Shown: one piece after another, positions 42,291 to 43,575 of the stretch
How the letters are laid out: every line of letters starts with the position of its first letter
Numbering within the stretch: position 1 is the stretch's first letter
Assembly (NCBI RefSeq): GCF_012641745.1
Contig: NZ_WEHZ01000037.1
Span: forward strand, 1 to 43,575
Direction: 5' to 3'
DNA length: 43,575 nucleotides
From: Pseudoalteromonas peptidolytica
GTDB lineage: Bacteria; Pseudomonadota; Gammaproteobacteria; Enterobacterales; Alteromonadaceae
Position numbers and translations under genes: made by a program
The notes under the pieces: model-generated
Seen by the model: only the letters and a program-made list of their open reading frames with translations
What the model was told of the DNA's origin: nothing
The model's database searches: none

Positions 42291-43466
42291 TCACTTTATC
42301 GTCGGTGTTATGCTTTTAATGTATTGATTCAGCCTCTTCTTATCATACTCGTTCTTAGCAAGTTTTAACGCGACATTGGCATTTTCTATCGCGTGTTCGC
42401 GATTGTTATTCGCCTCATATGCCTTTGCTAATGATTCATAAGCTTGCCAAGATTTAGGCTGATACTTGGTGTAACGTTGAGCGACTTCAATTGCCTCAGC
42501 TGCTCTGTTTTGCCTGATCAAGTATGTACTAATAAAACCCAGTCTATTTACACTATTCCAGCGAGTTGCTCTGGGCAAAATAGCAAAACCGTAGTGTTGA
42601 CTTAATTGGTCAAAATATTTATCAAGGTTTTTCAGAGCGTTACCAGGCTTGGCAACAATGTCACGATATTTTGCAGACCAAAGTGATTTTGGGTATTTTA
42701 TTTCGAGCACATCCAACATGGCTTTTATTAGCGTGTCATAATGTCCTTCATTATCATATATCCGAAGGGTAAAAGGCAGGCCTTCTATTTGGCTCAATTT
42801 GCTTTTAAGTTTATCTACATTGGTTTGATATTTTTTTTGTTTTTTCAGGTCGTCATCAGCGACCATAAAAAAGATGAGCGGATTTACTTTTGAGCTCTTA
42901 GATAGCCGGGCTGCTAACCCATCCACCATGGTTTTATTTGGCGTGTGTCCCATCCCAATGATATCCGCTGCAGCCAAAAAAATGTAAGTGTCGAACAAGT
43001 GTTTGTCATGAATAAGATTATTTAGTGGGAAAAAACTACTTGTCGAAATAGCAACTACACTACGTTTATTGTTTGCGCGATACTGCTTTTCTAGAAAGGG
43101 AAAGAGTTCATCTTGGTAAAACTGATGATACATATCTGGCTCTCCCCATGAAGGCCATTTATTACTTGGCTGATTACTGAACATATTGTTGTGATAAATG
43201 TCAGGGGAGGGGCTTCCTCCATCAATACTTACAACAATAGTTTCTGGCATCCGCTCAACATCAGCCAAATGTTTAACGATCCCATTCACGGTATGAAAAT
43301 ACTGATGACCATGTTTACCAACAATAAAAATAACCGGATAAGTGTGATGTTCAGAAGAGAGAGTAAAGTTGCTAGGCAACGAAATTTTGAGAGGAATTTC
43401 CTTGTTTAAGATTTCTGATTTTAATAATAGCTCTTTCCCTATTACTACAGCAGGGCGGGATCGCAC
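42291..43466 (-). CDS. Esterase-like alpha/beta hydrolase with TPR tail, possibly truncated
   Basis: A 391-residue protein from a GTG at 43466. The N-terminal part is an esterase-type (IroE/Fes-like) alpha/beta hydrolase domain: KSEILNKEIPLKISLPSNF, YPVIFIVGKHG, ETIVVSIDGG, FYQDELFPFLEKQYRA and DNEGHYDT (candidate catalytic His). The expected nucleophile elbow GxSxGG is replaced by AISTSSFF, so catalysis may be lost or altered. The C-terminal 100 residues hold tetratricopeptide-like repeats. Family members usually have a signal peptide before this point; here a TAG stop is in frame three codons upstream of the GTG and no leader or good ribosome site is seen. That suggests the 5' end was removed, possibly by insertion of the element starting to the right. 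Confidence 0.7.
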   Translation of the reverse strand: MRSRPAVVIGKELLLKSEILNKEIPLKISLPSNFTLSSEHHTYPVIFIVGKHGHQYFHTVNGIVKHLADVERMPETIVVSIDGGSPSPDIYHNNMFSNQPSNKWPSWGEPDMYHQFYQDELFPFLEKQYRANNKRSVVAISTSSFFPLNNLIHDKHLFDTYIFLAAADIIGMGHTPNKTMVDGLAARLSKSSKVNPLIFFMVADDDLKKQKKYQTNVDKLKSKLSQIEGLPFTLRIYDNEGHYDTLIKAMLDVLEIKYPKSLWSAKYRDIVAKPGNALKNLDKYFDQLSQHYGFAILPRATRWNSVNRLGFISTYLIRQNRAAEAIEVAQRYTKYQPKSWQAYESLAKAYEANNNREHAIENANVALKLAKNEYDKKRLNQYIKSITPTIK

Positions 43467-43518
43467 TTTTAGCTAATTTATGATCAAATAGCGCCAATCC
43501 CATTGCTAGGCGCAACCA

Positions 43519-43575
43519 ATGAACCTGATTGAACACCTTACAGTTGTAGAAGAAACTCGCTCTGATATTAACAAA
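43519..43575 (+). mobile_element. Start of a possible ISAs1-type transposase gene, cut by the window edge
   Basis: An open frame begins at ATG 43519 and runs off the right edge with MNLIEHLTVVEETRSDINK. The N-terminal helix and the spacing before the DPR-like position (here ETRSDINK) resemble ISAs1/H-repeat transposases, whose N-terminal domain reads roughly HL..i.D.R....hpL. Only 19 residues are visible, so this is a tentative reading. If correct, the insertion may explain the missing leader of the neighbouring esterase-like gene. No terminal inverted repeat could be defined. Confidence 0.4.

Noticed and set aside
1..43575. tRNA, rRNA, CRISPR array, integrase or prophage modules
   Set aside because: None could be recognised on either strand; the only mobile-element traces are the repeats and the partial frame at the right edge.

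Overview
The window looks like chromosome of a marine gammaproteobacterium of the Alteromonadales, most likely Pseudoalteromonas or a close relative. This is inferred from gene content and order rather than from a marker gene: a complete moxR/bat operon, fadIJ, an epmC / AcoX-like kinase / yfcL cluster, a RegB/RegA-type redox two-component pair, three large TonB-dependent receptors, an M17 peptidase and PepD, and a moderately AT-rich composition. No rRNA, tRNA, CRISPR array, prophage or complete insertion sequence was found.

Layout. 1-215: a pair of REP-like palindromes. 216-3589: rlmF, an alpha/beta hydrolase and a TPR-sulfotransferase whose 3' end overlaps the hydrolase. 3688-6808: a TonB receptor and its long leader region. 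6809-10144: a small LETM1-like membrane protein, an M17 aminopeptidase and pepD, whose ribosome binding site lies in a large hairpin. 10264-13252: a FabH-type synthase divergent from a RegB/RegA-like redox two-component system. 13289-14399: three small proteins (DUF1761, zinc ribbon, CBU_0592-like). 14529-20211: two convergent TonB receptors and a D-glycerate 3-kinase-like P-loop kinase. 20394-22629: a Tim44-domain protein and an ECF sigma factor with its probable anti-sigma (DUF3379). 22972-29864: the operon moxR, DUF58, DUF4381, batA, batBC, batD, transcribed right to left. 30132-33541: fadIJ behind a FadR-like operator. 33974-37521: a GGDEF cyclase, then epmC, an ATP-NAD/AcoX-like kinase and yfcL. 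37775-41770: a divergent Nramp-fold transporter, an HDOD protein and an AbgT transporter. 42291-43575: an esterase-like TPR protein without a leader peptide, next to the start of a possible ISAs1-type transposase running off the right edge.

How the genes fit together. moxR to batD encodes an AAA+ ATPase with von Willebrand A proteins and a membrane-anchored BatD, a presumed envelope or stress chaperone-like complex. FadI and FadJ form the second beta-oxidation complex; FadR-like sites before fadI and before the FabH-type gene suggest joint control of fatty-acid breakdown and synthesis. The RegBA pair would sense the quinone pool or redox state.

The most striking unexplained feature is a family of six dispersed intergenic repeats, about 208-210 bp when full length. 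They have ATACCAATTTG-type terminal inverted repeats and several internal hairpins, and four of the six lie between convergent genes. They look like a non-autonomous mobile element (MITE-like) or a structured 3'-end element. I saw no convincing new defence, biosynthetic or secretion system.
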